DNA from: Planctomycetota bacterium
GTDB taxonomy: Bacteria; Planctomycetota; Planctomycetia; Pirellulales; PNKZ01
DNA length: 64,000 nt
Assembly: GCA_018242585.1 (NCBI GenBank)
Contig: JAFEBQ010000002.1
Location: 62,001-126,000 of the forward strand
Reading direction: 5' to 3'
The notes under the pieces were generated by a model, which saw nothing but the letters and a program-made list of their open reading frames with translations, had not been told where the DNA came from and made no database searches. Of this stretch, positions 34,551 through 43,249 are shown piece by piece (position 1 is the stretch's first letter; every line of letters starts with the position of its first letter). A program made the position numbers and the translations under genes.

Positions 34551-36049
34551 AGGAGCCTCAAGCGGAAGAAGTCGCGAATGCGGTCGAGCAAATCGCCTGG
34601 CTCGCCGTTACTGGCCGCTGCCGAAGCCGCCACCATCGTATCGGCCTGGTGCTGATGTCGCTGGGCGATCACTTCGCTGATGGCCGCGGCCAATTCAGGC
34701 GACTCGTTCAACACCCGCGACAGCGCTTCCTTGTCGACGACATAGCACCGGGTCGGCTGGATCGCCTTGACCGAAGCCGAGCGCGGCGCGCCGGTGAGCA
34801 GCGACATCTCCCCCACAAACCCGGGGGACGAGACACGATCGATTTCGATCGTCTCGCCGGCGGGTGTCTTCTTGACGATGGCGAGTTGGCCGGCCTTCAC
34901 GATGAACAATTCGCTGCCCGTTTCTCCTTCCCGCATCAATAGCTCGCCGGCGGCGTACAGTTTGCGACGCACGCGCGAGGCCAATTGCCCCAGGGCCGGC
35001 TGAGGTAGTTGGCGGAAGAAGTCGACCGACTGCAGCGCCCGCACACAAGCCCGCAGGCGGCGCGAACGATGATGCGTGGGCTGGCGCGTGTCGACATGAT
35101 CGAGCCGGACGCTGTGCTGCAAGCGCGGCATGGTGATGCCGTGACGCTGGAAGGCGTACCAAATGCGGTCGCGCGCCTCGCCATCGACCCGGTCGCGAAT
35201 GTCCAACTCGGTGGTAAAGATCCGCAGCCAGTATTGAATGCCGCGTTCGCTGAAATCGAAGGTCACGATGTTGGGCACCGGCGTCTTGACGATCATCGGC
35301 ATGTCGGCGATGGCTTCCATGACAATGCGATGCACCTCTTGCGGAGCCACGTGGTAAGGCGCGGCGAAATAGATCGACCGGCGCGAGATGGGGGTCGGCC
35401 GCGTATAAACCACGATGGCCGTCTGGGCCAATAGGCCGTTGGGGACCGTGATGGCAGCCTGGTCCAAGGTGAGCAGCTTGGTCGCGCGCCAGTTGATCTC
35501 CAGCACCTTGCCCATGTGCGACTTCTCGGCGTCGTATTGAATCCAGTCGCCAATGCCGAAGGGCCGTTCCGCCTGGATCGCCAGCCCGGAGAAAACATTG
35601 GCCAGCATGTCCTTGGTCATCAAGCCGATGACCACCGTCAGCATGGCCGAGCCGGTGACGAGCGACGACGCCTCGACCCCCATCAGGTGCAAAGCAAAGA
35701 AGAATCCTGTGGCCAAAATGATCGCCTGACAAAGATCAAGAATGATCTTCGGCGTGCTGGCAAACAGGGCCCGTTGCGGCCGCGCCGAGACCAGCAACAA
35801 GAAGCCGAGCCGGCAGAGACAATACAACAACAAGCACAAGACAACATACTGCAGCGCGGCGGTTCGCAGCCCGGCCAAGGCCTGGACATGCCACGGCGTC
35901 AAGCACAGTGTCGCCAATAGCAGGACAACTCCTGGCAACAAGAGCCGCTTGCGATCGCGAGCCGGCAGCAGCACCGCGTTGGCGGCCAACAGGGCCACGG
36001 CAATCGGCCAGCCGCGGCTTTCGAGCAACGCGAACATACTATCGTCCAT
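34547..36049 (-). CDS. MscS-type channel with C-terminal cyclic-nucleotide-binding domain
   Basis: 500 aa. Four to five N-terminal membrane helices lead to the MscS pore region (LVTGSAMLTVVIGLMTKDML, ANVFSGLAIQAERPFGIGDW) and beta domain (GKVLEINWRATKLLTLDQAA, ITVPNGLL). Residues about 335-465 form a CNB domain: FFRQLPQPALGQLASRVRRK, YAAGELLMREGETGSELFIV, and the phosphate-binding cassette FVGEMSLLTGAPRSASV with its Glu and Arg. Such fusions are known as bacterial cyclic-nucleotide-gated channels that are related to MscS but often poorly mechanosensitive. Upstream on the same strand are a carbonic anhydrase and a nucleotide cyclase. Confidence 0.92.
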   Translation of the reverse strand: MDDSMFALLESRGWPIAVALLAANAVLLPARDRKRLLLPGVVLLLATLCLTPWHVQALAGLRTAALQYVVLCLLLYCLCRLGFLLLVSARPQRALFASTPKIILDLCQAIILATGFFFALHLMGVEASSLVTGSAMLTVVIGLMTKDMLANVFSGLAIQAERPFGIGDWIQYDAEKSHMGKVLEINWRATKLLTLDQAAITVPNGLLAQTAIVVYTRPTPISRRSIYFAAPYHVAPQEVHRIVMEAIADMPMIVKTPVPNIVTFDFSERGIQYWLRIFTTELDIRDRVDGEARDRIWYAFQRHGITMPRLQHSVRLDHVDTRQPTHHRSRRLRACVRALQSVDFFRQLPQPALGQLASRVRRKLYAAGELLMREGETGSELFIVKAGQLAIVKKTPAGETIEIDRVSSPGFVGEMSLLTGAPRSASVKAIQPTRCYVVDKEALSRVLNESPELAAAISEVIAQRHQHQADTMVAASAAASNGEPGDLLDRIRDFFRLRLL

Positions 36050-36093
36050 CGCGGACCTCGCAAATCAGTAGGCAAATCACCAGCGGAACCTCG

Positions 36094-36717
36094 CTATTGC
36101 AACGGGTTTTCGCCGGTCACGCCGTCGACCAGCACGCGGACGCGCCCCGTGGCGATGTCATAGACCCAGCCGTGCAAACGCGGCACCTTGGCGCTCTTGA
36201 TCCAGGCCGAGCGAATCACGCTCAGGTGGCTGAGATGCTTGACCTGGAGTCGCACGTTTTCCTCGACGACCAGACGCAGGTACTCATCCTGGTTCAGTTC
36301 TTGCTTGCGCAGGCCCAGGCGCTGGTCGACCCACTTCTTGGCCCAGGAGATGATCATCAGCCAATCGCCGATATAGCCGGTGCGGATATTGTCGGCGCAC
36401 GCCGCCGCCACGCCGCCACATTTGTAATGTCCACAGATAACGACGTCCTCGATGTGCAGCGCGTCGACGGCGTACTCGATGACCGCCGCGATGTTGATGT
36501 CGTTGTAGGCCACGACGTTGGCTACGTTGCGATGGATGAACAGCTCGCCCGGGCCGCACTTCAACAATTGCTCGGCTGGGACGCGCGAGTCCGAGCAGCC
36601 GATCCACAACAGCCGTGGCTTCTGCCCCTCGGCGTGTCGCGCGAAGAAGTCTTTGTCCCGGGCCAACTGCTCGGTAGCCCATTGTTCGTTACGCGCGAGG
36701 AATTCTTCCAATGACAT
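36094..36717 (-). CDS. Beta-class carbonic anhydrase
   Basis: 207 aa from the ATG at 36717, chosen because GGAGG lies 5 nt upstream; the frame extends 4 codons further. The zinc ligands and catalytic dyad are visible: Cys-Asp-Ser-Arg in LWIGCSDSRVPAEQ, HRNVANVV, and His-xx-Cys in VVICGHYKCGGVAAA. It interconverts CO2 and bicarbonate in the cytoplasm. It lies between the cyclase gene (98 nt) and the MscS-CNB gene (44 nt), all on the minus strand. Confidence 0.96.
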   Translation of the reverse strand: MSLEEFLARNEQWATEQLARDKDFFARHAEGQKPRLLWIGCSDSRVPAEQLLKCGPGELFIHRNVANVVAYNDINIAAVIEYAVDALHIEDVVICGHYKCGGVAAACADNIRTGYIGDWLMIISWAKKWVDQRLGLRKQELNQDEYLRLVVEENVRLQVKHLSHLSVIRSAWIKSAKVPRLHGWVYDIATGRVRVLVDGVTGENPLQ

Positions 36718-36814
36718 AGTGCCCTCCAAGATAAAAAAGTTGTCATGTTGCCCAGCGACTCGGCGGCGTGAATGTAATTCAAAACTTTGGCTCGTCGAAA
36801 GGATGGCGGGGACG

Positions 36815-38653
36815 TTACTTTCCCGGCGGCACCCAATACGAGGGACAGGGCTCGTTGGACGTGAGCGCTTCGACGCAGCGTCCCAACAGCAGCATCGTCG
36901 GCCCGTCGTCCGGCAGCTCGTCCATGATCTCGGCCAGCAATCGAGCCGCCGCGCGATAGCGACGTTCCTCGAACATCTGCAGCGCTTGTTCGTAGCGCGA
37001 CTTCAGGCTGTGCCAACTCTCGGTCGGCTCGCTTGGCAGCTCGAACAACTCGACAGGTTGCGAAATGTTCACCACCTGCACCGAGCACAATCGCCGCGAC
37101 GGGACGTCCGCCGGCAACAGGCGGCGCGTCTCCGCGGTGACCAGCAGTTCGGTGCGCAGGTACTTGTTCATCCCTTGCACCCGACTGGCCAAATTGACCA
37201 TCGGCCCCAGCGGGCCGTATTTGAATTTGCTCAGCGAGCCGGTGTTGCCGACCCGGGCCGTGCCGGTGTTGACGCCGACCCCCACTCGGATCGGTTCTTG
37301 CAATACCGCCTGCCAGCGCGCGGAAAGCTCGGGCAACGAACGGATCATGTCCTTGGCCGCGGCACTAGCCAGCGCGGCATGATCGCGCTCGGGCTTGGGC
37401 GCGCCCCACATGGCCAGCAACTCGTCACCGATGTAGTCGACTAGCACGCCGTGATGGCGCACGATGCAGTCGGACAACACCTGCATCGTCTCGCCAATCC
37501 ATTCAAAGGTCTTGACCGGCCCCAGCCGCTCGCTGATGCGACTGAAGCCGCGAATGTCGCAGAACAGCACCGTCACTTCCGCATCGCGGCCAGACAGCAA
37601 GTGGGGATCTTCGTTCAGCGACCGGGCCAGCTCAGCGCCGAAAAACTGTTCAAACTGTACCTGGGCCGCCAGGGCGGTGCGTTCCTCTTTCAGCCGCGCG
37701 ACGCCGGCCGCGACACCGCGGGCCAACATCTCAACCAGTTGCGCTTCGAGCTTGTTGATCGCAATGGATCTGCCGACGGTCGAGCGCTTGCGGTCCCCGT
37801 ACAAGGCGCCGATCACTTCTCCGCTGCGATTCAAAATCGGCGAGGCGACCAGCGCCTGCAACTGGTCGATGCTGCCATAGTTGTTCCCCGCGGCCGGCAG
37901 TTGCCAGATGGTTTCCTTCTTTTGCCGCACGGCGGTCAAAATCTGTTGACTGGGGCGCCATTCATCAATGCCTTCCCCCAACAGCGGGCTGAGGTGCTTG
38001 GCGGCCACACTGGTCCGTCCTTCGTCGAACAGGACGACCGCGCCGGCATCGAGCTTGATCAGATCAACCAGGGCCAAGGCCGCCGCGTTGAAGAACTCGC
38101 TCGAACTGGTCGCTTGCTCCAGCACCAAGGAAATGGTCTGGAACCAGGCCAGCACGTCATCGGTCGATGTGACCTGAATCGTCGCCGGCGAAGCAAGCTG
38201 CGAGACCAGCGGGGCCGCCCGGTGCTGTCCCCAACTCCCCGGGGCGAGCGTCTGTTGTCCCAGGCTTTCAAACGCCGGCGTCGCTTCGCCGGCCTCGACG
38301 CGAATGGTCAATTCGCCCTTTGAGAACAGGAACGGCAGCGGCGCGTTGCACGCCCCGTTGGGCGCCAGCGTCGTCGACGTGTCGATCTTCAATTGCGCGC
38401 TGTCGTGCGGATTGATGACCTGGAGTTGTCCCTGCGGGCCGGGAAGGAAGCGGATCAGCTTGCGCGGCATTTCCAGATTGGAAAGAGGCGCCACGTTCAA
38501 CCGTTCGCAACCGGCCCCCGAAGCCGAGCCCACCAGCTTCTGAAACATCGGCTCGTCAACGCTGCGCTGACGGCCGGCTTCGAGCGCCTGGTCAAGCGTG
38601 TCCGAGTAGACAAGTCGTTGGTGCATGTACACCTTCAACTGCAACCCCGGCAT
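36815..38653 (-). CDS. Class III nucleotide cyclase with FHA-like and GAF domains
   Basis: 612 aa. Residues 1-110 look like a divergent FHA domain (EAGRQRSVDEPMF), about 165-325 is a GAF domain (FFNAAALALVDLIKLDAGAV ... VASPILNRSGEVIGALYGDR), and about 370-545 is a class III cyclase (VTVLFCDIRGFSRISERLG, VDYIGDELLAMWG, YGPLGPMVNLASRVQ). Both metal-binding Asp (in CDIRG and IGDE) and the transition-state Asn/Arg (VNLASR) are present. The purine-selecting Lys and Asp are not: the Lys position before YIGD is Asp, and the Asp after Y in the VN motif is Gly. So product identity (cAMP or other) is open. The C-terminus has a short TPR-like helical region. Confidence 0.88.
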   Translation of the reverse strand: MPGLQLKVYMHQRLVYSDTLDQALEAGRQRSVDEPMFQKLVGSASGAGCERLNVAPLSNLEMPRKLIRFLPGPQGQLQVINPHDSAQLKIDTSTTLAPNGACNAPLPFLFSKGELTIRVEAGEATPAFESLGQQTLAPGSWGQHRAAPLVSQLASPATIQVTSTDDVLAWFQTISLVLEQATSSSEFFNAAALALVDLIKLDAGAVVLFDEGRTSVAAKHLSPLLGEGIDEWRPSQQILTAVRQKKETIWQLPAAGNNYGSIDQLQALVASPILNRSGEVIGALYGDRKRSTVGRSIAINKLEAQLVEMLARGVAAGVARLKEERTALAAQVQFEQFFGAELARSLNEDPHLLSGRDAEVTVLFCDIRGFSRISERLGPVKTFEWIGETMQVLSDCIVRHHGVLVDYIGDELLAMWGAPKPERDHAALASAAAKDMIRSLPELSARWQAVLQEPIRVGVGVNTGTARVGNTGSLSKFKYGPLGPMVNLASRVQGMNKYLRTELLVTAETRRLLPADVPSRRLCSVQVVNISQPVELFELPSEPTESWHSLKSRYEQALQMFEERRYRAAARLLAEIMDELPDDGPTMLLLGRCVEALTSNEPCPSYWVPPGK

Positions 38654-39170
38654 CGGAACTTCTCCGAACTCGAACCCAGACTTGAGACACCGTCAATCTG
38701 CGCTTCGAGCACCACGACGCTAAGCAAGCGGCCCTTCTGGAACGCTAGCGCGACTGGTTGACGAGCTGCCCAACCAAGATGCCCTCCGCGGTCGGCGGCG
38801 ACCAAAGCCAGTCGGTCGCGGCACGCGCGGTACGGCAATCAACATAGCTGTCCTGCATGCGAAGTCAAACAATCAACTCGTGAAGGAAACTCCTGAATCG
38901 ACTTGACGATGGCATCGGCCGCGACAGATCGTCGCCTTGGGGAAGTGAGCGTTACCCCCCGCGGAAACGGATGTTTTCCCCGTCCCGGCTGACTATACTG
39001 GCCAAGGTCAAGGGCAGGCCTGCTGACGTGAACGATCGGGCACGGCGAACGAGGACTCGGCAACCGCCATCCGCGCGTGATGGCTCATTGCCGCTGCGCC
39101 AAACGCAGGGCAAGAATGTCAGCCTCGCTGCGCTCTCCACGTCGGTCAGCGCCGACGCTGGGGGCGAACG
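38654..39170. other. Divergent region between cyclase and kinase genes
   Basis: 517 nt with no gene, RNA or clear repeat. It should carry promoters in both directions. A TATACT at 38994-38999 would suit a -10 box for the kinase gene but has no good -35. Confidence 0.4.
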
Positions 39171-42100
39171 ATGGCCGGTAGTTTCTCGGATCGCAATCTA
39201 CTGTTCGGCGTGCTCGCGCTGCAGCTCGAGCTGATCACGCGCGACGAGCTGATCGCCGCCGCGCACGTCTGGACCTTGAACAAAAGCCGATCGCTGGGCG
39301 AGATTCTTGTCGAGCAGAAGCGATTGCAGGCACCCGACCGCCAGGCGCTCGAACGGCTGGTTGGCAAGGTGACGGAGTCGCCCCACGCCAAGAACGCGAT
39401 TCCGGAACTTGGTGACGGGCCAGCCACCCTTGAGCCCGCCGCGAATGGTTTGCCGCTGCCGGCGCCGCCTATTCCCGCGCCGCACGTCTCGCGAGCCGCA
39501 CGCGCCACGTTCGATGCGCCGCAGCCGGAACCTTCGCTTCGCGCCGGCGCGGCCCCCCAGCACGTGGCGCCATTGTCCCAGCGCGACCAGGCTACTCAGA
39601 ATTATCAAGCCGAACCGGCGCCCGACCCGAACGACGCCCTGGCCACGCGAATGATCGGCGAGGCCGAGCCACAGGGAAGCCCCGACCGCTATCACATCGT
39701 CCGCCTGCATCGTTCCGGTGGGTTGGCCGAGGTCTACCTAGCGGTCGATGAAGAGTTGCGCCGCGAAGTGGCGCTCAAGCAAATCAAGCCCGTCCACGCC
39801 GACGAGCTGTCAAGCCGGGAACGATTCGTCAACGAGGCGGAGATCACCGGCAGTCTCGAACACCCGGCGATCGTGCCGGTCTATAGCCTGGGTCAGTATC
39901 CGGATGGCCGGCCTTATTACGCCATGCGGTTTATCGAAGGTCAGACGTTACAAGAGGCCATTGAACGGTTTCACGAAGCCAATGAATCGCAAGGCCGCAG
40001 CGAAGGGAGCCGAGGTCTCGAGCTGCGTAAGCTGCTCAGCCGGTTCATCACGGTCTGCGAAGCCGTGGAATATGCCCACAGCCAGGGGATTATCCATCGC
40101 GATCTCAAGCCCAGCAACATCATGCTGGGGGACTTTGGTGAAACCCTGGTCGTCGATTGGGGGCTGGCCAAACGGCTGGACCAGGCCGAACCCACGCGGC
40201 ATTCCCATTCGCGCATCGTGACCATGACGGGAAGCTCCAGCTCGGGCCATACCCGGTTGGGAAACGTCGTCGGCACTCCGCAGTACATGAGCCCCGAACA
40301 AGCCCAAGGACGGAACGACAAGCTGGGCCCGGCGACGGACATCTATAGCCTGGGGGCGGTGCTATTTACCCTGCTGGTCGGCAAGTCCCCCTTCGATGGG
40401 CGTGATTCTGTCGAGCGGATGATCGAGGATGTGCGCCGCGGCCACTTTAAGCGCCCTCGCGAACTGAACCGCGCGGTCTCGACGGCGCTGGAAGCGATTG
40501 TCCTGAAGGCGATGGCCCAGGCCCCCGAAGACCGCTACACCTCGGCCGAGGCGCTGGCCGACGACGTGGAACACTGGCTGGCTGATGAGCCGATCTTGGC
40601 ACTTCCCGAGTCATTTTGGGTCCGCGCCGGGCGCAAGGTGCGCCGGCACCGCGGCGTTGCCTTGGCGACCACGATGCTGCTGGCGGCGGTCGCCATTTCG
40701 GGCGGACTGATGTGGAACCAGCGGACGCACGCCCAGGCCGTGCGCGACGAAGCGGAAATCGCCATGAAAACGGTGAACCGCGTCTTCGACAACGTCAGCA
40801 CCGACGAGCTGCTTGACGAGCCCTCGTTGCAATCGATTCGCATCACGCTGTTGGAATACTACAAGCACCACGCCGGGCTGGTCGGAGACGACTCGACGCT
40901 GTTGCAAGAATATGCCGACGCCCAGATGCGAATGGCCAAGATCGCCCGCGCCACGGAAACCAAGAACGAGGCGTTTGACTATTACGCCAAGGCGCAGAAA
41001 GTTTACGAGCGAATGTTGCGAGCGGCCCCGGACGACGCGGCCCGCAAGCGTGACCTGGCGAACATCGCCATCCAGCAAGGGAACGTGATGTATGAACTGG
41101 GAGAATACTCCCAGGCGGAAGAACAATTGACCAAAGCCCGCGATGAGTTGAAGCGGCTGAGTGATGAGCGTCCCAGCGATTTGTCGCTCAAGTCCCTGCT
41201 GGCCGAGGCCTGGCACAATCTGGGCATCGTGCTCTCGAACACCGAGCAAAGCACGACCCAGCAGCGGATTATCGAAGCCTATGAAAATGGCCGAAAGCTC
41301 CGACAACAACTTTACAACCTGAACCGAGACAGCCGCGAAAACGTGCTGGCGTTGGCGGCCAGTTGGGGCTACATCGGCGACTACTACCTCGACGCCAACC
41401 AGTGGAACAAGGCGCAGCAAGCCTATCTCGATTCCAAGCTGCTCCGCGCCGACGTGGTGGAGCGAAACAAGGACGATCTCGAGGCCAAGTTCCAACTGGC
41501 GCGCGCGGAACGCAACATGGCCTTCCTGCATTGCCGGTCACATCGCCAGGACCAGGAGGCCGTCCAAAATTTCGCCCTGGCCAAGGAACACTTTCAGAAG
41601 GCCATCGCATTGCAATTGACGCTGCGCGAGCAAAAGCCGGCCAACCGCTGGTACGGCGACGACCTGGGCTACACCTATGCCATGTACGGCTCGTTGTGCA
41701 TCGACACGGGCGACCTGACCGAAGGGCTCGACGCCTCGCGCAAGGCGTTCGAGATCTACAACCGACTGGTGCAAGGGGACGCCGAAGTGCCTGACTTTCG
41801 CCGCGGCCGCGCTCGATCGGCGATCAACCTGGCTAAGTGCGACTTGGCGCTGGCCAAGGACCAGCCCGACACCCCGGCCGGCAATGTCGACGCCCACCTT
41901 GAACAGGCCCGCAAGCACCTGGCAACGGCCGAAGCGGACCTTACACAAAACTCAGCGTCGAACTCAACCAAGCGCAGCGCCGGCGAAGGGGAAGAGCTGT
42001 ATTTATTGGCCCAGGCCAAAGCCATGCGCGCGGAGCTGAGCGCCGACTCGGAAACATTGCTCAAGGAAGCCGCCTTGTTGTTGCAGCGCGCCAGCCGGCA

Positions 42101-42218
42101 GCGGTTCGCTGATCTCGACCTGCTGGCTCGCGATCGCGCGTTCAAAATGCTGCGCAGCTCCGCCAGCTTCAACGATCTGGTCAATTACATCAAAAGCAGC
42201 AGCGCCGCGGCGAACTAG
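39171..42218 (+). CDS. Transmembrane Ser/Thr protein kinase with C-terminal TPR region
   Basis: 1015 aa. Residues 1-65 form a small helical domain common to planctomycete kinases (RDELIAAAHVWTLNKSRSLG, EILVEQKRL). The kinase domain spans about 173-475: GLAEVYLAVDEELRREVALK (Lys of VALK), HRDLKPSNIMLG (about 307), DWGLAKRL (328, Trp where most kinases have Phe) and GTPQYMSPEQAQG. A membrane helix follows at about 493-513. The rest, outside the membrane, is TPR-like helical sequence. It probably phosphorylates Ser/Thr in response to an extracytoplasmic signal. The DWG motif is typical for this phylum and does not imply inactivity. Confidence 0.95.
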   Translation: MAGSFSDRNLLFGVLALQLELITRDELIAAAHVWTLNKSRSLGEILVEQKRLQAPDRQALERLVGKVTESPHAKNAIPELGDGPATLEPAANGLPLPAPPIPAPHVSRAARATFDAPQPEPSLRAGAAPQHVAPLSQRDQATQNYQAEPAPDPNDALATRMIGEAEPQGSPDRYHIVRLHRSGGLAEVYLAVDEELRREVALKQIKPVHADELSSRERFVNEAEITGSLEHPAIVPVYSLGQYPDGRPYYAMRFIEGQTLQEAIERFHEANESQGRSEGSRGLELRKLLSRFITVCEAVEYAHSQGIIHRDLKPSNIMLGDFGETLVVDWGLAKRLDQAEPTRHSHSRIVTMTGSSSSGHTRLGNVVGTPQYMSPEQAQGRNDKLGPATDIYSLGAVLFTLLVGKSPFDGRDSVERMIEDVRRGHFKRPRELNRAVSTALEAIVLKAMAQAPEDRYTSAEALADDVEHWLADEPILALPESFWVRAGRKVRRHRGVALATTMLLAAVAISGGLMWNQRTHAQAVRDEAEIAMKTVNRVFDNVSTDELLDEPSLQSIRITLLEYYKHHAGLVGDDSTLLQEYADAQMRMAKIARATETKNEAFDYYAKAQKVYERMLRAAPDDAARKRDLANIAIQQGNVMYELGEYSQAEEQLTKARDELKRLSDERPSDLSLKSLLAEAWHNLGIVLSNTEQSTTQQRIIEAYENGRKLRQQLYNLNRDSRENVLALAASWGYIGDYYLDANQWNKAQQAYLDSKLLRADVVERNKDDLEAKFQLARAERNMAFLHCRSHRQDQEAVQNFALAKEHFQKAIALQLTLREQKPANRWYGDDLGYTYAMYGSLCIDTGDLTEGLDASRKAFEIYNRLVQGDAEVPDFRRGRARSAINLAKCDLALAKDQPDTPAGNVDAHLEQARKHLATAEADLTQNSASNSTKRSAGEGEELYLLAQAKAMRAELSADSETLLKEAALLLQRASRQRFADLDLLARDRAFKMLRSSASFNDLVNYIKSSSAAAN

Positions 42219-42330
42219 CGCCGCAACCCGCGACGCTGATCGCCGCCATGTGAAAATCGACGTTCCGGGGCCACCGGCGATTTGCTAGGTTCTTCACGGC
42301 AAACACGGCTTGATCTCGCGAAAGGCATGA

Positions 42331-43233
42331 ATGGATTTGGCGCAAGATTCGCTTTGGTGGGTGGTTCCCGCGCTGCTGGCGCCCCTGTTGTGGGCGAGCA
42401 CCAACCTGGCCGATCGATCGTTGATGGATCGAGACTATCTTTCGCCGTTGGCCATGTTGTTGCCCACCGGGCTGATTCTGGCGATTCCAGGCTGGCTCGC
42501 ACTGGCCGCCACGGGGCTGCACTGGCCGGGATGGCAGATTGCCGCGGCGGCGATGGGACTGGGCGCGCTGCAACTGGTTTTCTATTGGCTCTACTTTCAT
42601 GCCATTAGGGTCAGCAGCCCATCGCTGGTGATCCTGCTGTGCAACTTCAAGCCGTTGTTCGTCGTCTGCCTGGCAGTTCTGTTGGTTGACGAAGAGTTGA
42701 ACCGCTGGCAATGGATCGGCATCGTGGCGATGGTAGCCAGCACGATTCCCTTGTTGCTGGGGGACCAGTGGCGATCGTTCGGGCGCGCCATGGGGCTGAT
42801 CGTGCCCGGCTGCATGTTCTCGGCCACGGTCGCCGTCGGACAAAAGCTGCTGGGGTATTACGCCCGATTTTCCACGATCATCATGTTCATGGCGTTGGGG
42901 GCCACGCTGGTTTCCTTGGTGGTATTCTCGCTCACGTTTCGACAATTGAAGTTCGAGCTACCCGACTTGCGTCTGGGCGTGCTCGGGCTGCTGGCAATCA
43001 GTTACGGCTTTGACGCTCTGGCCGATTTTCTGACAAAATACGCCATCAGCCTGGGATCGGTCAGCCTGGTCAACGCCTTTGGCACTTCACAGGCGGTTTG
43101 GGTCGCCGTCGGCGAACGTGCCTTGCAACAGCGCAGCCCCCGTTGGGCTCGACACTCGGAACCGGTCGATATGAGCCGATACTTTGCCGCCCTGGCATTA
43201 TCGGTCTTCGGCTTGCTGTGCGGCATTATTTAA
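42331..43233 (+). CDS. EamA/DMT-family membrane transporter
   Basis: 300 aa with about ten hydrophobic helices in two repeats (VPALLAPLLWASTNLADRSL ... IMFMALGATLVSLVVFSLTF), the layout of the drug/metabolite transporter superfamily. The motif LCNFKPLFVVCLAVLLVDEE at about residue 108 marks the end of the first EamA repeat. The second repeat is shorter than usual and ends QRSPRWARHSEP before the last helix. Substrate unknown. The FAD oxidase gene starts 16 nt later, so an operon, perhaps for a polyprenyl or sugar-linked substrate, is likely. Confidence 0.85.
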   Translation: MDLAQDSLWWVVPALLAPLLWASTNLADRSLMDRDYLSPLAMLLPTGLILAIPGWLALAATGLHWPGWQIAAAAMGLGALQLVFYWLYFHAIRVSSPSLVILLCNFKPLFVVCLAVLLVDEELNRWQWIGIVAMVASTIPLLLGDQWRSFGRAMGLIVPGCMFSATVAVGQKLLGYYARFSTIIMFMALGATLVSLVVFSLTFRQLKFELPDLRLGVLGLLAISYGFDALADFLTKYAISLGSVSLVNAFGTSQAVWVAVGERALQQRSPRWARHSEPVDMSRYFAALALSVFGLLCGII

Positions 43234-43249
43234 TGGACCGTCGATAGCG

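Noticed and set aside
37451-38323. 290-codon plus-strand frame opposite the cyclase gene
   Set aside because: Shadow of the cyclase; no start signal, Arg/Gln-rich, no domain, while the minus-strand frame shows GAF and cyclase motifs.
40611-41531. 306-codon minus-strand frame opposite the kinase TPR region
   Set aside because: Antisense shadow of a helical repeat region; no features of its own.
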